In this document: positions 49,911 to 59,641 of the stretch, one piece after another
How the letters are laid out: each line of letters opens with the position of its first letter
How positions within the stretch are numbered: the first letter of the stretch is position 1
Assembly: GCA_965116465.1 (NCBI GenBank)
Contig: OZ220687.1
Coordinates: 2,170,001-2,234,000 of the forward strand
Source of the DNA: VXNF01 sp965116465
Lineage (GTDB): Bacteria; Actinomycetota; Acidimicrobiia; Acidimicrobiales; CATQHL01
Length of the DNA: 64,000 nt
Direction: 5' to 3'
Program-made: the position numbers and the translations under genes
Notes under the pieces: generated by a model
Databases searched by the model: none
Told to the model about the DNA's origin: nothing
Seen by the model: only the letters and a program-made list of their open reading frames with translations

Positions 49911-52369
49911 TCGCTCAACGTGCGCGCCGCCGGCGCCGATCCCGCGTCCAACGCCGGGCTCACACCGCAAGGCGACGCATCAGACCGCTCCTGGGTGCCG
50001 CCATCGTCGTGGCGGGGATGGTGGTGCCCCTCGATTCGACGACGTTGCCGGACCCGCTGGGCGATGCGGTCGGCGAATCACCCGTTCTGGCACAGAGCCA
50101 GGAAACGATCGAGGGTTATCCGAACCAGTGTTCGGCCAGTCCGTGGCCATCGATCCCGATGCTGCCGAGTCCCGAAGGATCCGAATGTGTCCTGGAGGTA
50201 GCGGCTTGCCCGGAGAGTCCCCTCAGGGCGGATCCCGCGCAGAGGGGAGAGCTTCTGATTCCGTCAACGCAGCAGCCGACTTTGGTTGATGCGGACGCGT
50301 ACCCGGGATTCTGCGAAATAAGGTTCCTCAGGCCCCAAGACCCGCCCCCAGGCCAACAGCTCTCGAGTGACGACCAAACGAGAAAACAGCACTATGACGA
50401 CTGCATGAGTGGGGTAGGGGGGTTCGTCAATATCTCACACCGGAGAACCGTCACAGTGACCGTGATAGAGAACAACGTTCCAGTCCAACGAGACGTAGAC
50501 GAGTTGCGTTGTAGACTGCTCCATCCCGCGACGTGTCCTGCTGGTCTAAGTCAAGCCAGTTCAGCCGGATTCCACCGGACCGGTACGAATAGCTGCAAGG
50601 CATTTGAGCGTCGCACGTGGACCTGTCCGTCGGGCTACGCGCACAGAAACGAGTACCTTCTCTGCTACAAGGCGCCTGCCCCTTTGGGTCCCGGTCAGAA
50701 CCTTGCGTGTCTGGACGGATCCCCTGATTTCGTCGCGTTGGACTGTGCCGAATACGTGGGGACCGACTTCACCCGATCCCCCAACTTAGTGGATTGCGAA
50801 ACGGACTTTCCCACCGGAGACCCGGACCCGAACATCAAGTTGAGGGATAACTCCAATCGCGGACTGCCGTCAAGCGCGTACTGGTGTGAATTCGACTCAT
50901 CTTTCCTTAAGATCGTCTGCCACGGCTCCAGTCCTCCCACCGCCGAATGCACACCGACGCCGGCGCTGTGCCTGAAGCGGGCCAGTGAGACAGGAGGCTG
51001 CAACGGCATCGCGAACACGATTCGTTGCCGTGGACTTCAGGAAGAATACCAGGTGCTTCTGGATCGACGTGCCAAGGGGCGTGCGACGGATTCCGACGTC
51101 CGGAGAACGGCCGAGGAGATTCGTGATGAGGGATGCGAGCCCTGCCTCCTGCTACCGTTCCGCAGCGTACCGCAAAGCTGTCCCGACGACCTTGCTGGTG
51201 ACCTGACGCCGGTCAGTTCTTCGGTGGCAGCGAGGCTTGCTGCAATCCACACGGTCAAGAGAGATCTGAGTCTGACCGATTGTGTCAACGCGTTTACCGG
51301 CGTGATCAATAACAGTGCGGCCTGCTCGGCGGCGCGGGTTTGCGCGGATCCGCCTCGAGGCCGTCTTTCCTGGTCGTCCAGTCACTATTCTCAACTTGCT
51401 GTTGTCAACTCGCCGGTCGTCCTGACCGTTGGGGAGATCCCCGCGGAGTACCACAGGCTTGTATCGCCGGGCTATAGGATTGGCATCTATATCAACTCTA
51501 TTAGCTACCTCAAGTTCTCTGATTCTGGTGGTCCAAATCCGGATCCCGTCGTGCGCTTGTGGCCCGAGTTGGGCACGCAGTCATTCCAGAGTGTGACAGA
51601 CTTGATGCGTAACTTTAGTGGTCAAAACGGCGAGTGTATATTCAATCAGGGCACCTTCATTGCGCCAGCCTTCAAAGTGATTGTCAAGGAACTGTGGCCT
51701 GATACCGATGAGCAAGCGATAAGAGACCTATTCGGGGACAGTGCCCTCAACTGGTGGACAAACCTTTCAACGGAGGAGAGGCGAGCCCGGAACGGTGATC
51801 GTGGATTCGAGTTGTGGAGCGATCTCACGAACGACCACGATAGGGATCAGGAGAGTAACAAGCGAGCAGATGTCCTTGTCCGGGAGATCGACTGCAACTA
51901 TGGGACATTGATCTGGTGCCGATGGTCACCGACTCGACCTGGCTACTATCAGCTGACAGCCGCGGGTGCATGGAGATCCTCAAAGAGCAATGGTGGTAGG
52001 TCGTGGAGGGATAGTACCTACCTTTCCGAGTTGGAGACCTATCTGCAGGGACTGGATCCATTCGATGGAAACTGCGATTCACGTCAGTTTCCCATTGCCG
52101 ACAGAGACTGCCTGCAGAACCTGTTGAACGACAGGAATGTGAAAGCGGCGCAGCTGGGTTTGACGGCCACCTTGGACGGTGTGGAGCCGCTGCTCCCAGG
52201 TGTCACAGGTGAATCGATGTACACGGCATCGGGGGGAATACAGTGCCCCTCTGTCGACTTGCGAGTGTCGTGCGGCGGCAGTGGAGACAGCGGCAACTAC
52301 ACCGTGAGCGAACCGATCGGGATCATGGTGCACGAGGTGCGGGTGGCGACCCGGACGCCGAACTCCTAG
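49907..52369 (+). CDS. Large secreted cysteine-rich protein of unknown function
   Basis: The 820-aa protein starts at GTG 49907. A strongly basic N-terminus (RARRRRRSR) and a hydrophobic stretch (GAAIVVAGMVVPL) form a signal or anchor. The rest has 32 cysteines, mostly in the first 500 residues in short CxxxxC-type spacings (DEGCEPC, CPAG, CPSG), which suggests many disulfides and export. No known domain is recognised. From about 50270 to 52250 the DNA is visibly less GC-rich than its neighbours, with codons such as ATA and AGA used freely, a hint of transfer. It is coupled by a 4-bp overlap to the lipoprotein gene. Confidence 0.65.
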   Translation: MIAQRARRRRRSRVQRRAHTARRRIRPLLGAAIVVAGMVVPLDSTTLPDPLGDAVGESPVLAQSQETIEGYPNQCSASPWPSIPMLPSPEGSECVLEVAACPESPLRADPAQRGELLIPSTQQPTLVDADAYPGFCEIRFLRPQDPPPGQQLSSDDQTRKQHYDDCMSGVGGFVNISHRRTVTVTVIENNVPVQRDVDELRCRLLHPATCPAGLSQASSAGFHRTGTNSCKAFERRTWTCPSGYAHRNEYLLCYKAPAPLGPGQNLACLDGSPDFVALDCAEYVGTDFTRSPNLVDCETDFPTGDPDPNIKLRDNSNRGLPSSAYWCEFDSSFLKIVCHGSSPPTAECTPTPALCLKRASETGGCNGIANTIRCRGLQEEYQVLLDRRAKGRATDSDVRRTAEEIRDEGCEPCLLLPFRSVPQSCPDDLAGDLTPVSSSVAARLAAIHTVKRDLSLTDCVNAFTGVINNSAACSAARVCADPPRGRLSWSSSHYSQLAVVNSPVVLTVGEIPAEYHRLVSPGYRIGIYINSISYLKFSDSGGPNPDPVVRLWPELGTQSFQSVTDLMRNFSGQNGECIFNQGTFIAPAFKVIVKELWPDTDEQAIRDLFGDSALNWWTNLSTEERRARNGDRGFELWSDLTNDHDRDQESNKRADVLVREIDCNYGTLIWCRWSPTRPGYYQLTAAGAWRSSKSNGGRSWRDSTYLSELETYLQGLDPFDGNCDSRQFPIADRDCLQNLLNDRNVKAAQLGLTATLDGVEPLLPGVTGESMYTASGGIQCPSVDLRVSCGGSGDSGNYTVSEPIGIMVHEVRVATRTPNS

Positions 52370-52452
52370 GGGCGCCGAACGCTTAGGTGCGCCGCCGCAG
52401 CTTGGCCCGGCGCTCTGGATTGCCCGGCGCGTGCTTGCGACAATGTCCGGCG

Positions 52453-53358
52453 GTGAAGAGTCACAGCCGTCCGCCCGAGCCGTTGTGCACGTCGGAGGTT
52501 CGGCTGGGCGACGGCGCGGTCACGGTCGTGCGTCGCCACGGCAACCCCGACGGTCCGCGCTTGGTGCTGAGCTGCGGTCTCGGGTTCGCGGCCGACCTGT
52601 ACTGGCCGTTCTGGTCGCTGCTGGCCGAGGACTTCGACATCGCCGTCTACGACCTGCGCAGCCACGGATGGAATGCGGTCACCCCGCTGCGGGTCCACAA
52701 CATGCCGACGCTGGTCGACGACAACCGCCGCGTCATCGACGCGGTGAGTGCCGGTCTCGGTGCGAAGCCCAGCATCGGGGTGTTCCACTCGCTGTCGGCG
52801 ATGGTGGCGCTGATGCACGAGCACCAGGAGCCGACGTTCGCGGCGCTCGTGCTGTTCGACCCGCCGATCTGCCCGCCCGGCGCCGACCTCGACGACATGG
52901 AGACGGTGTGCCAGGGACTGTCCGGCAGGGCCCGGCGCCGCCAGCGGCACTTCGAGTCGCCCCGGGATCTTGCGACCCTGCTCGGGCACGCCTCGGGATT
53001 CGAGTTGGTGCCCCCCGAGACTCGGGAACTGTTCGCCGAGGCGACGCTGCGGCCGGCTGCCGGGGGCGGCTACGAGTTGCGCTGCCCGCCCGAGCACGAG
53101 GGCCAGCTGTATGAGTGGTACTTCGGGTTCTCGATGCAGGCACCCGAGATCCTGGGCGGCATCGAGATCCCCGTGAAGGTCATCGGCTCGGACCCGACCG
53201 CGGCGTTCTCGTTCCTGCCCAGCATGGATCTGAGCACCCTCGCGACCCTGGACTACGACTTCGTTCCCGGCACGACGCACCTCCTGCAACTCGAGGTCCC
53301 GCACAGCTGCGCCGAGTTGACCAGACAGTTCCTTCGCGCGCAGGAACTCAGCCACTAG
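52453..53358 (+). CDS. Alpha/beta-hydrolase fold protein
   Basis: From GTG 52453 the 301-aa product has the alpha/beta hydrolase plan: an oxyanion region (LVLSCGLGFAADLYW), YDLRSHGWN, the nucleophile elbow GVFHSLSAM (Ser in HSLS), an Asp in VIGSDPTA and the catalytic His in PGTTHLLQ. GTG 52387 is a longer alternative. GACAAT lies about 8 nt before GTG 52453, so a leaderless start is possible. Substrate unknown. It converges with the P450 gene 25 bp away. Confidence 0.75.
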   Translation: MKSHSRPPEPLCTSEVRLGDGAVTVVRRHGNPDGPRLVLSCGLGFAADLYWPFWSLLAEDFDIAVYDLRSHGWNAVTPLRVHNMPTLVDDNRRVIDAVSAGLGAKPSIGVFHSLSAMVALMHEHQEPTFAALVLFDPPICPPGADLDDMETVCQGLSGRARRRQRHFESPRDLATLLGHASGFELVPPETRELFAEATLRPAAGGGYELRCPPEHEGQLYEWYFGFSMQAPEILGGIEIPVKVIGSDPTAAFSFLPSMDLSTLATLDYDFVPGTTHLLQLEVPHSCAELTRQFLRAQELSH

Positions 53359-53383
53359 CGCGCCGCCGGGCAACCGGAGAGAC

Positions 53384-54715
53384 CTACAGGGCCGCTCCCG
53401 CCGGTCCCGCCGGTGTGAACTCGGCGGGCAGGTGCTTGATGCCGTGGATGAAGGACGATGCGAGCAGGTCCGGCTCGCCGGTGGCGCGGATGTCGCCGAT
53501 GCGGCTGAACAGCTCGCGGAACATCACCTTGATCTCGCGCCGGGCCAGGTGCGCGCCGAGGCAGTAGTGCGGGCCGGGCCCGCCGAAGCCGACGTGGGGG
53601 TTCGGGTCGCGCCGCACGTCGAAGGCGAGCGGGTCCTCGAAGGTCGCCTCGTCCCGGTTGGCACAGAGGTAGTGCATGACCACCTGGTCGCCCTCGTCGA
53701 TCCTCTGGCCCTCCAGCTCGGTGTCGCACAGGGCGGTGCGGCGCATGTAGGTGACCGGGCTGGCGACGCGGACGATCTCCTCGGTGGCGCTGTGGGCGGT
53801 GCCCTCGAAGTCCTCGACCCAGATGCGGCGCTGGTCGGGGTGGTCGGTGAGGTACACCAGCCCCCAGCTGATGGCGTTGCGCGTGGTCTCGTTGCCCGCC
53901 ACCACCAGCAGGATGAAGAAGCTGGCGAGCTCGGCGCGGGTGAGCCGCTCGCCGTCCACCTCGGCGTTGACGAGGATGCTGGTCAGGTCGCCGCTGTCCA
54001 CCCCCACCTTGGACTCCGCCACCTCGTCCATCAGCTGGGTCAGGGCGCCGCCGGCGGTGAGGATGGCCGTGATGAGATCGCCGAAATCGGGCACGTACTC
54101 GGGGTCGCCCGCGCCCAGGATCACGTTGGACTGGTCGAACACGAAGTCGTGCTGGGAGGCGGGGATCCCCATCAGGTCGCACACGATGCGCAGCGGCAGC
54201 CGGGCCGCCACGTCGGTGACGAAGTCGCATTCGCCCCGCTCGCACACCTCGTCCACGATCAGCCTGGCCTGGTCCTGCACCGAGTCCTCGAGGCGGGCCA
54301 GCATCCGCGGCGTGAAGCCGGCCGAGACCAGCCGTCTCAGCCGGGCGTGGCGGGGATCGTCCATGGCGATGATCGAGTTGAAGTACTCGTTGAACTCCGG
54401 TGGGAAGTCGTTGATGGTGACCCCGGAGGCCGAGGAGTAGATCTGCGGGTTGCGTGACACCTCGAGGATGGGGGCCAGCCGACTGACGACCCAGGCGCCG
54501 GGGACCCGGATGCTCTCCAGATCGCCGTAGAACTTGAACCCGGGGAAGAAGGTCAGCGGCTGGGCGCGCAGCCGGCTCAGATCCTCCTCCACCTCGCTGC
54601 GATGCCGCTTCCAGAAGACGTTGTGGATCGGGTTGCGCGGGTCCCCCTCGGTCGCCGGCGGCGGCTTGGCGGAGGATCCGGGCGTGGCTGTCGAGTCAGG
54701 CTTGACGGCGGTCAT
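53384..54715 (-). CDS. Cytochrome P450
   Basis: The 443-aa protein has the heme-binding loop FGGPGPHYCLGAHLAR (Cys the proximal ligand), the oxygen-binding helix I motif VVAGNETTR, and the ExxR pair further on. The length and lack of a membrane anchor fit soluble bacterial class I P450s, which need a ferredoxin and reductase; none is nearby. Substrate unknown. Start ATG 54715. Confidence 0.9.
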   Translation of the reverse strand: MTAVKPDSTATPGSSAKPPPATEGDPRNPIHNVFWKRHRSEVEEDLSRLRAQPLTFFPGFKFYGDLESIRVPGAWVVSRLAPILEVSRNPQIYSSASGVTINDFPPEFNEYFNSIIAMDDPRHARLRRLVSAGFTPRMLARLEDSVQDQARLIVDEVCERGECDFVTDVAARLPLRIVCDLMGIPASQHDFVFDQSNVILGAGDPEYVPDFGDLITAILTAGGALTQLMDEVAESKVGVDSGDLTSILVNAEVDGERLTRAELASFFILLVVAGNETTRNAISWGLVYLTDHPDQRRIWVEDFEGTAHSATEEIVRVASPVTYMRRTALCDTELEGQRIDEGDQVVMHYLCANRDEATFEDPLAFDVRRDPNPHVGFGGPGPHYCLGAHLARREIKVMFRELFSRIGDIRATGEPDLLASSFIHGIKHLPAEFTPAGPAGAAL

Positions 54716-54798
54716 GGAACCGTTCCCGGTCGATGGAGTGTGTGGCGATGTCCCGACTGTAGTGACCGGCGGTGCCGAATCGAAGCCGGTGCCGGATC

Positions 54799-54804
54799 TA
54801 CGAT
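54799..54804 (+). promoter_or_regulatory. -10 box for a leaderless ankyrin gene
   Basis: TACGAT fits TANNNT and ends 6 nt before GTG 54811, the usual spacing for a leaderless message. Confidence 0.45.
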
Positions 54805-54810
54805 GGCGGG

Positions 54811-55656
54811 GTGTCCGTGGGCGCCGACGAGAGGATCCAGCCGGCCCTGCACGCGCTGCTGTCCGACGACGCCGACGGGTTGCGGGCCGCTCTCGGGGCC
54901 GACCCGGAGGTCGTGAACCTCAAGGTCGGGGACAACACGCTGCTGGAGTTGACCACCCAACCCGACGTCGGGCACTCGTCCGCGGAGATCATCGACGTGC
55001 TGATCAGCGCCGGCGCGGCGCCGGATCGGGCCCTGAACCTGGCCGGGTGCTGGAACCTCCCGGACCTCTGTGCGCAACTCCTGGCGGCCGGTGCCGATCC
55101 GGCGGCCCGCGCCGACGGTGGGATCACGCCCCTGGAGTCGGCGGCCATGCACAGCTCCACCGAGGCCGCCGACGTGCTCGTGAGCCACGGGCTGCACCGC
55201 CAAACCCTGTGGCTCGCCGCGGCCAGCGGCCTGCTGCGCTGGGTGCAGGGCTGGGTCGCCGTCGACGGATCGCTGCGGGCCGACCCGGGGCCCTACCGCC
55301 CGGACTGGGCCGCGGTGGGCCGTGCCGCCGGTGCCCGGCCCAGGGACGACCCGAGCGAGATCGTCGGTGAGGCCTTCGTGTTCGCCGCGCTCAACAACCG
55401 CCACGCCGTCGTCGACTATCTCCTCGACGCCGGGGTCGACGTCGACGCGCGCCCCTACCGCAACACCACTGCGCTGCACTTCGCCATCCAGTTCCGGCGC
55501 TCCGACATGGTCCGCCACCTCCTCGACAGCGGCGCGTCGGTCACCATCGAGGACGGCACCTACCGCTCCAACGCCGCAGGATGGGCCCAGGCATGCGACG
55601 ACGGCAGCCGTGAGGCGACCACCATCCGCTGGCTCGTCCGCACCGCCCATCGCTGA
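54811..55656 (+). CDS. Ankyrin-repeat protein
   Basis: From GTG 54811 the 281-aa product is built of about seven helix pairs with ankyrin signatures: LGADPEVVN, AEIIDVLISAGAAPD, CAQLLAAGADPAARADGGITPLE, AVVDYLLDAGVDVDARPY and TALHFAIQFRRSDMVRHLLDSGASV. Ankyrin repeats bind proteins; the partner is unknown. It may diverge from the P450 through a shared 95-bp gap. Confidence 0.8.
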   Translation: MSVGADERIQPALHALLSDDADGLRAALGADPEVVNLKVGDNTLLELTTQPDVGHSSAEIIDVLISAGAAPDRALNLAGCWNLPDLCAQLLAAGADPAARADGGITPLESAAMHSSTEAADVLVSHGLHRQTLWLAAASGLLRWVQGWVAVDGSLRADPGPYRPDWAAVGRAAGARPRDDPSEIVGEAFVFAALNNRHAVVDYLLDAGVDVDARPYRNTTALHFAIQFRRSDMVRHLLDSGASVTIEDGTYRSNAAGWAQACDDGSREATTIRWLVRTAHR

Positions 55657-55784
55657 CCCGTAGCCGGCGCCGCCGGGGGCCGGGCGGCGCCACGGAGTTC
55701 CACTGGCTCGGGTCGGCCCGGCATCCACCACGAGAGCCCGCGCGCCGACGATGCTACGGCGGTGGCGCGAACTGCCATCGGGAC

Positions 55785-58700
55785 GTGCTCCGCGGAGCGG
55801 TCCCGGCACTGGGCCGGACGGGGGGTGGGGGCTTGAGCCACGCGGTCAAGGTTCGCGGCGCTGACAGCCGGCGCGCGCCGGCCCTCGCGGATCCGGATGG
55901 CGCGGATGCGGCTCGCAGCACGGCGCGCATTCAGGTGCGCAGCGCCGGCCATCCCGAGGAGCGGCGCATCCCGGCCGCGGCCGCTCAACTCGGGGTGACG
56001 GGGCTCGGCAGCTGCCGCTTCTGGACGGTGTACCACCTCGAAGGGCTGCTCGGCGAAGCCGACGTGGACCGGCTCTGCGCCGAGGTTCTCGTCGACCCGG
56101 TCACCGACGAGGTCGTCGTCGGCGCTCCCGCCGGCGGTGCCCGGGTGGTGGAGGTGGCGCCGCTGCCGGGGGTGACCGACGGCGCGGCGCGGGAACTCGA
56201 GCGGGCCGCCGCGGTGCTGGGCCTCCCGCCGCTGCGAGCGGCCACGGCGCGCCGCTACGAGCTGAGCGGCGAACTCGACGAGGCCGACATCCGGATCCTC
56301 ACGGCCCGGCTCCTGGCCAACCCGACGATCGAGCGCAGCCACAGCGGCGAGCTGGCGCCATCGTTCTCGCCCACCTGGGAAGCGGAACCGGCGGCGCTGC
56401 CGGTGCGGCTGGCCGGCCTGGACGACGGACAACTCGCCGACCTCAGCCGGCAGCGGATGCTGTCGCTGGACGTGACTGAGATGCGCGCCATCCGGACCCA
56501 CTTCACCGCGTGCGGCCGCGACCCGACCGACGCCGAGCTCGAGACCCTGGCGCAGGCCTGGTCGGAGCACTGCGTCCACAAGACCTTCAAGGCGCGGATC
56601 ACCCTCACCCACACCCGCGCCGACGGCCGCTGTGAGGTGTCGCACCACGACGGGCTGCTGAACGCCCTGCGCCGGGCGACCGCCGAACTCGACGCGGGCT
56701 GGCTGCGTTCGGTCTTCGTCGACAATGCCGGCATCGTCGCCTTCGACGACGAACTGGATCTCGCTGTCAAGGTCGAGACCCACAACCACCCGTCAGCCCT
56801 GGAACCCTTCGGCGGGGCCAACACCGGTGTCGGCGGTGTGGTGCGCGACGTCATGGGGGTCTCGGCTCGGCCCATCGCCTGCACCGACGTGCTGTGCTTC
56901 GGCCCCGAGGACCTCGCTGAAGCCGACCTCCCCGCCGGCGTGCTGCATCCCCGGCGCATCCGCGACGGGGTCGTGGCCGGCATCGGCGACTACGGCAACA
57001 AGCTGGGCCTGCCCACCGTTAACGGCGCGGTGCTGTACGACCCCGGCTACGTGGGGAACCCGCTGGTGTTCTGCGGGGCGCTTGGACTGCTGCCGGCGGG
57101 CTCGCACCCCACCGCGCCCGGGGCCGGCGACCGGATAATCGTGATCGGCGGGCGGACCGGCCGCGACGGCATCGGTGGCGCCACCTTCTCCTCGGCCGGG
57201 CTGGACGCCGCAGTGGTGGGCCGGGCCGGCTCGGCGGTGCAGATCGGCGACCCGATCGTCGAGAAGGGCTGCATCGAGGTGATCGAGCGGGCCCGGGACC
57301 GGGGCCTGTACAACGCCGTCACCGACTGCGGGGCGGGCGGGCTGTCCTCGGCGGTGGGGGAGATGGGCGCCGAGCTGGGAGCCGAGGTGGACCTGGCCGC
57401 GGTGCCGCTCAAGTATCCGGGACTGCAACCCTGGGAGATCTGGCTGTCCGAGGCCCAGGAGCGCATGGTGCTGGCGGTGCCCGAGGACGGCGTGGCGCCG
57501 CTTCGGGAGCTGTGCCGGACCTGGGACGTGGAGCTGAGCGACATCGGCTCGTTCACCTCCTCCGGGCGGCTGGTCGTGCGCCACGGCGCCTGCGACGTGA
57601 TCGACCTGCCCATGGAGTTCCTGCACGGCGGCCTGCCGAGGCGGACGTTGACCGCGACCCACAGTGACCCCGTCGCAGCGGAGGGCCGGAGGCGCCCGCC
57701 GCCGGTGATCGACGGCGCCGCGCTGGTGCTGGACCTGCTGGCGCATCCCAACGTGGCCTCCCGCGAGTCGATCGTCCGCAGCTACGACCACGAGGTGCGA
57801 GGCGGCACCGTGGTGCGCCCCTTCGCGGGCCCCTCCGCCGACGGTCCCACCGACGCGGCGGTGCTCAAGCCTCTGGGCACCTGGCACCACGACCGGGCCG
57901 TGGCTCTCGCCGTCGGCATCAACCCGCGTGTCGGTGTCCTGGATCCGTGGGCGATGGCGCTCCATGCCATCGACGAGGCCTTCCGCAACCTGGTGGCGGT
58001 CGGGGCCGATCCCGACCGGGTGGCCCTGCTGGACAACTTCTGCTGGGGTGACCCGACGAAGCCCGACCGGCTGGGGTCGCTGGTGCGCGCCGTGCAGGGT
58101 TGCGTCGAGGGGGCTCGCCGCTACCGGGCGCCGTTCGTGTCCGGCAAGGACAGCCTCTACAACGAGTTCGACGGCCGGGCCGTGCTTGCCACGCTGCTGA
58201 TCTCCGCCGTCGGGATCGTCCCCGACCTGCACCGCGTCGCCACGAGCGCCCTGACCACCGTCGGCAGCGACCTGTGGCTGGTCGGCGGGGGCTCGGGGCG
58301 CCTGGGCGGTTCGCTTGTGGACGAGCTGCTGGACCTCGACGAGGTGCAAGTGCCGGCGCCGGTGGGCGATCCGCTTCCCCGCTACCGGGCCGTGCACGAC
58401 CTGATCAGCCGGGGCCTTGTGACCGCGGCTCACGACGTGAGTGACGGTGGGATCGCGGTCGCCCTGGCGGAGATGGCGATCGGCGGCCGACTCGGCCTGA
58501 CGGCGACCGTCCCCCACGACTTCGCCCACGACACGGCCGATGCCGGTGCCGCCCTCGACGAGTCCCCGGGCGCGACGGCCGGGAACGGCTCGGAGGCCTC
58601 CGGAGCCCCGGGGGCGCTCGGGATGATCGCGGCCCTGGCCAACGAGGCGCCGGGCCGGCTGGTGCTGGAAACCCCGGCCGACCGGCGGGCCGCGGTGGCG

Positions 58701-58880
58701 GCGAGGCTGGGCCCGCTCGGCCGGCGCATCGGCACGGTGACCGGCGGCGGCGAGATCGAGATCCGCGTCGCCGGCGATCCCCGCGACGGTGCGGCATCTC
58801 CGAGCGGCGGTCCGGATCGGGTGGTCGTCAGCGTCGAAGCCGCCCGGATGGCGTTCGGATGCCGGGTGCGGTCGTCATGA
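55785..58880 (+). CDS. purL: FGAM synthase, fused PurS-PurL
   Basis: Up to 1031 aa. The N-terminal 150 residues hold two PurS-like half-domains (VTGLGSCRFWTVYHLEG to VDRLCAEVLVDPV, then YELSGELDEADIRILTARLLANPTIE). The rest is PurL with SEHCVHKTFKARI, ETHNHPSALEPFGGA, the DYGNKLGLPTVNG loop and a second AIRS-type half (HDVSDGGIAVALAEMA). It makes formylglycinamidine-RP from FGAR, glutamine (via PurQ) and ATP in purine synthesis. The start is uncertain: GTG 55785, TTG 55833 or later. Overlaps purQ by 4 bp. Confidence 0.9.
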   Translation: MLRGAVPALGRTGGGGLSHAVKVRGADSRRAPALADPDGADAARSTARIQVRSAGHPEERRIPAAAAQLGVTGLGSCRFWTVYHLEGLLGEADVDRLCAEVLVDPVTDEVVVGAPAGGARVVEVAPLPGVTDGAARELERAAAVLGLPPLRAATARRYELSGELDEADIRILTARLLANPTIERSHSGELAPSFSPTWEAEPAALPVRLAGLDDGQLADLSRQRMLSLDVTEMRAIRTHFTACGRDPTDAELETLAQAWSEHCVHKTFKARITLTHTRADGRCEVSHHDGLLNALRRATAELDAGWLRSVFVDNAGIVAFDDELDLAVKVETHNHPSALEPFGGANTGVGGVVRDVMGVSARPIACTDVLCFGPEDLAEADLPAGVLHPRRIRDGVVAGIGDYGNKLGLPTVNGAVLYDPGYVGNPLVFCGALGLLPAGSHPTAPGAGDRIIVIGGRTGRDGIGGATFSSAGLDAAVVGRAGSAVQIGDPIVEKGCIEVIERARDRGLYNAVTDCGAGGLSSAVGEMGAELGAEVDLAAVPLKYPGLQPWEIWLSEAQERMVLAVPEDGVAPLRELCRTWDVELSDIGSFTSSGRLVVRHGACDVIDLPMEFLHGGLPRRTLTATHSDPVAAEGRRRPPPVIDGAALVLDLLAHPNVASRESIVRSYDHEVRGGTVVRPFAGPSADGPTDAAVLKPLGTWHHDRAVALAVGINPRVGVLDPWAMALHAIDEAFRNLVAVGADPDRVALLDNFCWGDPTKPDRLGSLVRAVQGCVEGARRYRAPFVSGKDSLYNEFDGRAVLATLLISAVGIVPDLHRVATSALTTVGSDLWLVGGGSGRLGGSLVDELLDLDEVQVPAPVGDPLPRYRAVHDLISRGLVTAAHDVSDGGIAVALAEMAIGGRLGLTATVPHDFAHDTADAGAALDESPGATAGNGSEASGAPGALGMIAALANEAPGRLVLETPADRRAAVAARLGPLGRRIGTVTGGGEIEIRVAGDPRDGAASPSGGPDRVVVSVEAARMAFGCRVRSS

Positions 58881-59641
58881 GCCGGCCCCCGGTGCTGATC
58901 CCCCACGCGCCCGGCACCAACCGCGACACCGAGGCCGCCCTGGCGGTGGCGGCCGCGGGCGGCGATCCCCGGATCGTGCCCGTCGGCGAGCTGCGCCCGG
59001 CGGCCTTCCGCCACCATGCCGCGGTGTTGCTGCCGGGCGGGTTCTCCTACGGCGACGCCCTGGGAGCCGGAGGACGCCTGGCCCTGGAGCTGCGGGCCTG
59101 GTTCGGGGCCGAGCTGCGCCGGTTCGCACAGTCGGGGAAGCCGGTGCTGGGCATCTGCAACGGCTTCCAGGCCCTTGCGAAGTCGGGACTGCTCGGGCCG
59201 CGCTCCTTCACGCTGGCGGCCAACGCCGGCGGCCGATTCGAGTGCCGCTGGGTGACGCTCCGCGTCGAGCCGGGCTGCAGGTCGGGCTGGCTGGGGCGGC
59301 TGGGGGGATCGCTGATCCGCTGCCCCGTGGCGCACGGGGAGGGACGGCTGACGGTGACCGATCCCGGTGCGGTGGCCGAACTGGAACAGGCCGGGCGGAT
59401 CGCCTTCCGGTACCTCGCCTCGGGATCCACCGGCGGTGCCGCCGACGTCGCAGCCGGCGCCTATCCGGCCAACCCCAACGGGTCGGTCGACGACATCGCC
59501 GGGATGTGCGACCCGACCGGCGCCGTGGTGGGGCTGATGCCGCACCCCGAGGATCACATCGTGGACTGGCAGAGGCCCTCGGGTCCCCCCGGAGCGCGGG
59601 GGTCGGGACTCTTCGAGGCCTTCGTGGCGGCGGCCCGATGA
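58877..59641 (+). CDS. purQ: FGAM synthase glutaminase subunit
   Basis: From ATG 58877 (inside the purL stop) the 254-aa product is a class I amidotransferase: GGFSYGDALGAGG, the nucleophile Cys94 in GICNGFQAL and the His-Glu pair in MPHPEDH. It supplies ammonia to PurSL. A longer form from ATG 58859 is possible. Next gene overlaps by 4 bp. Confidence 0.9.
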   Translation: MSRPPVLIPHAPGTNRDTEAALAVAAAGGDPRIVPVGELRPAAFRHHAAVLLPGGFSYGDALGAGGRLALELRAWFGAELRRFAQSGKPVLGICNGFQALAKSGLLGPRSFTLAANAGGRFECRWVTLRVEPGCRSGWLGRLGGSLIRCPVAHGEGRLTVTDPGAVAELEQAGRIAFRYLASGSTGGAADVAAGAYPANPNGSVDDIAGMCDPTGAVVGLMPHPEDHIVDWQRPSGPPGARGSGLFEAFVAAAR

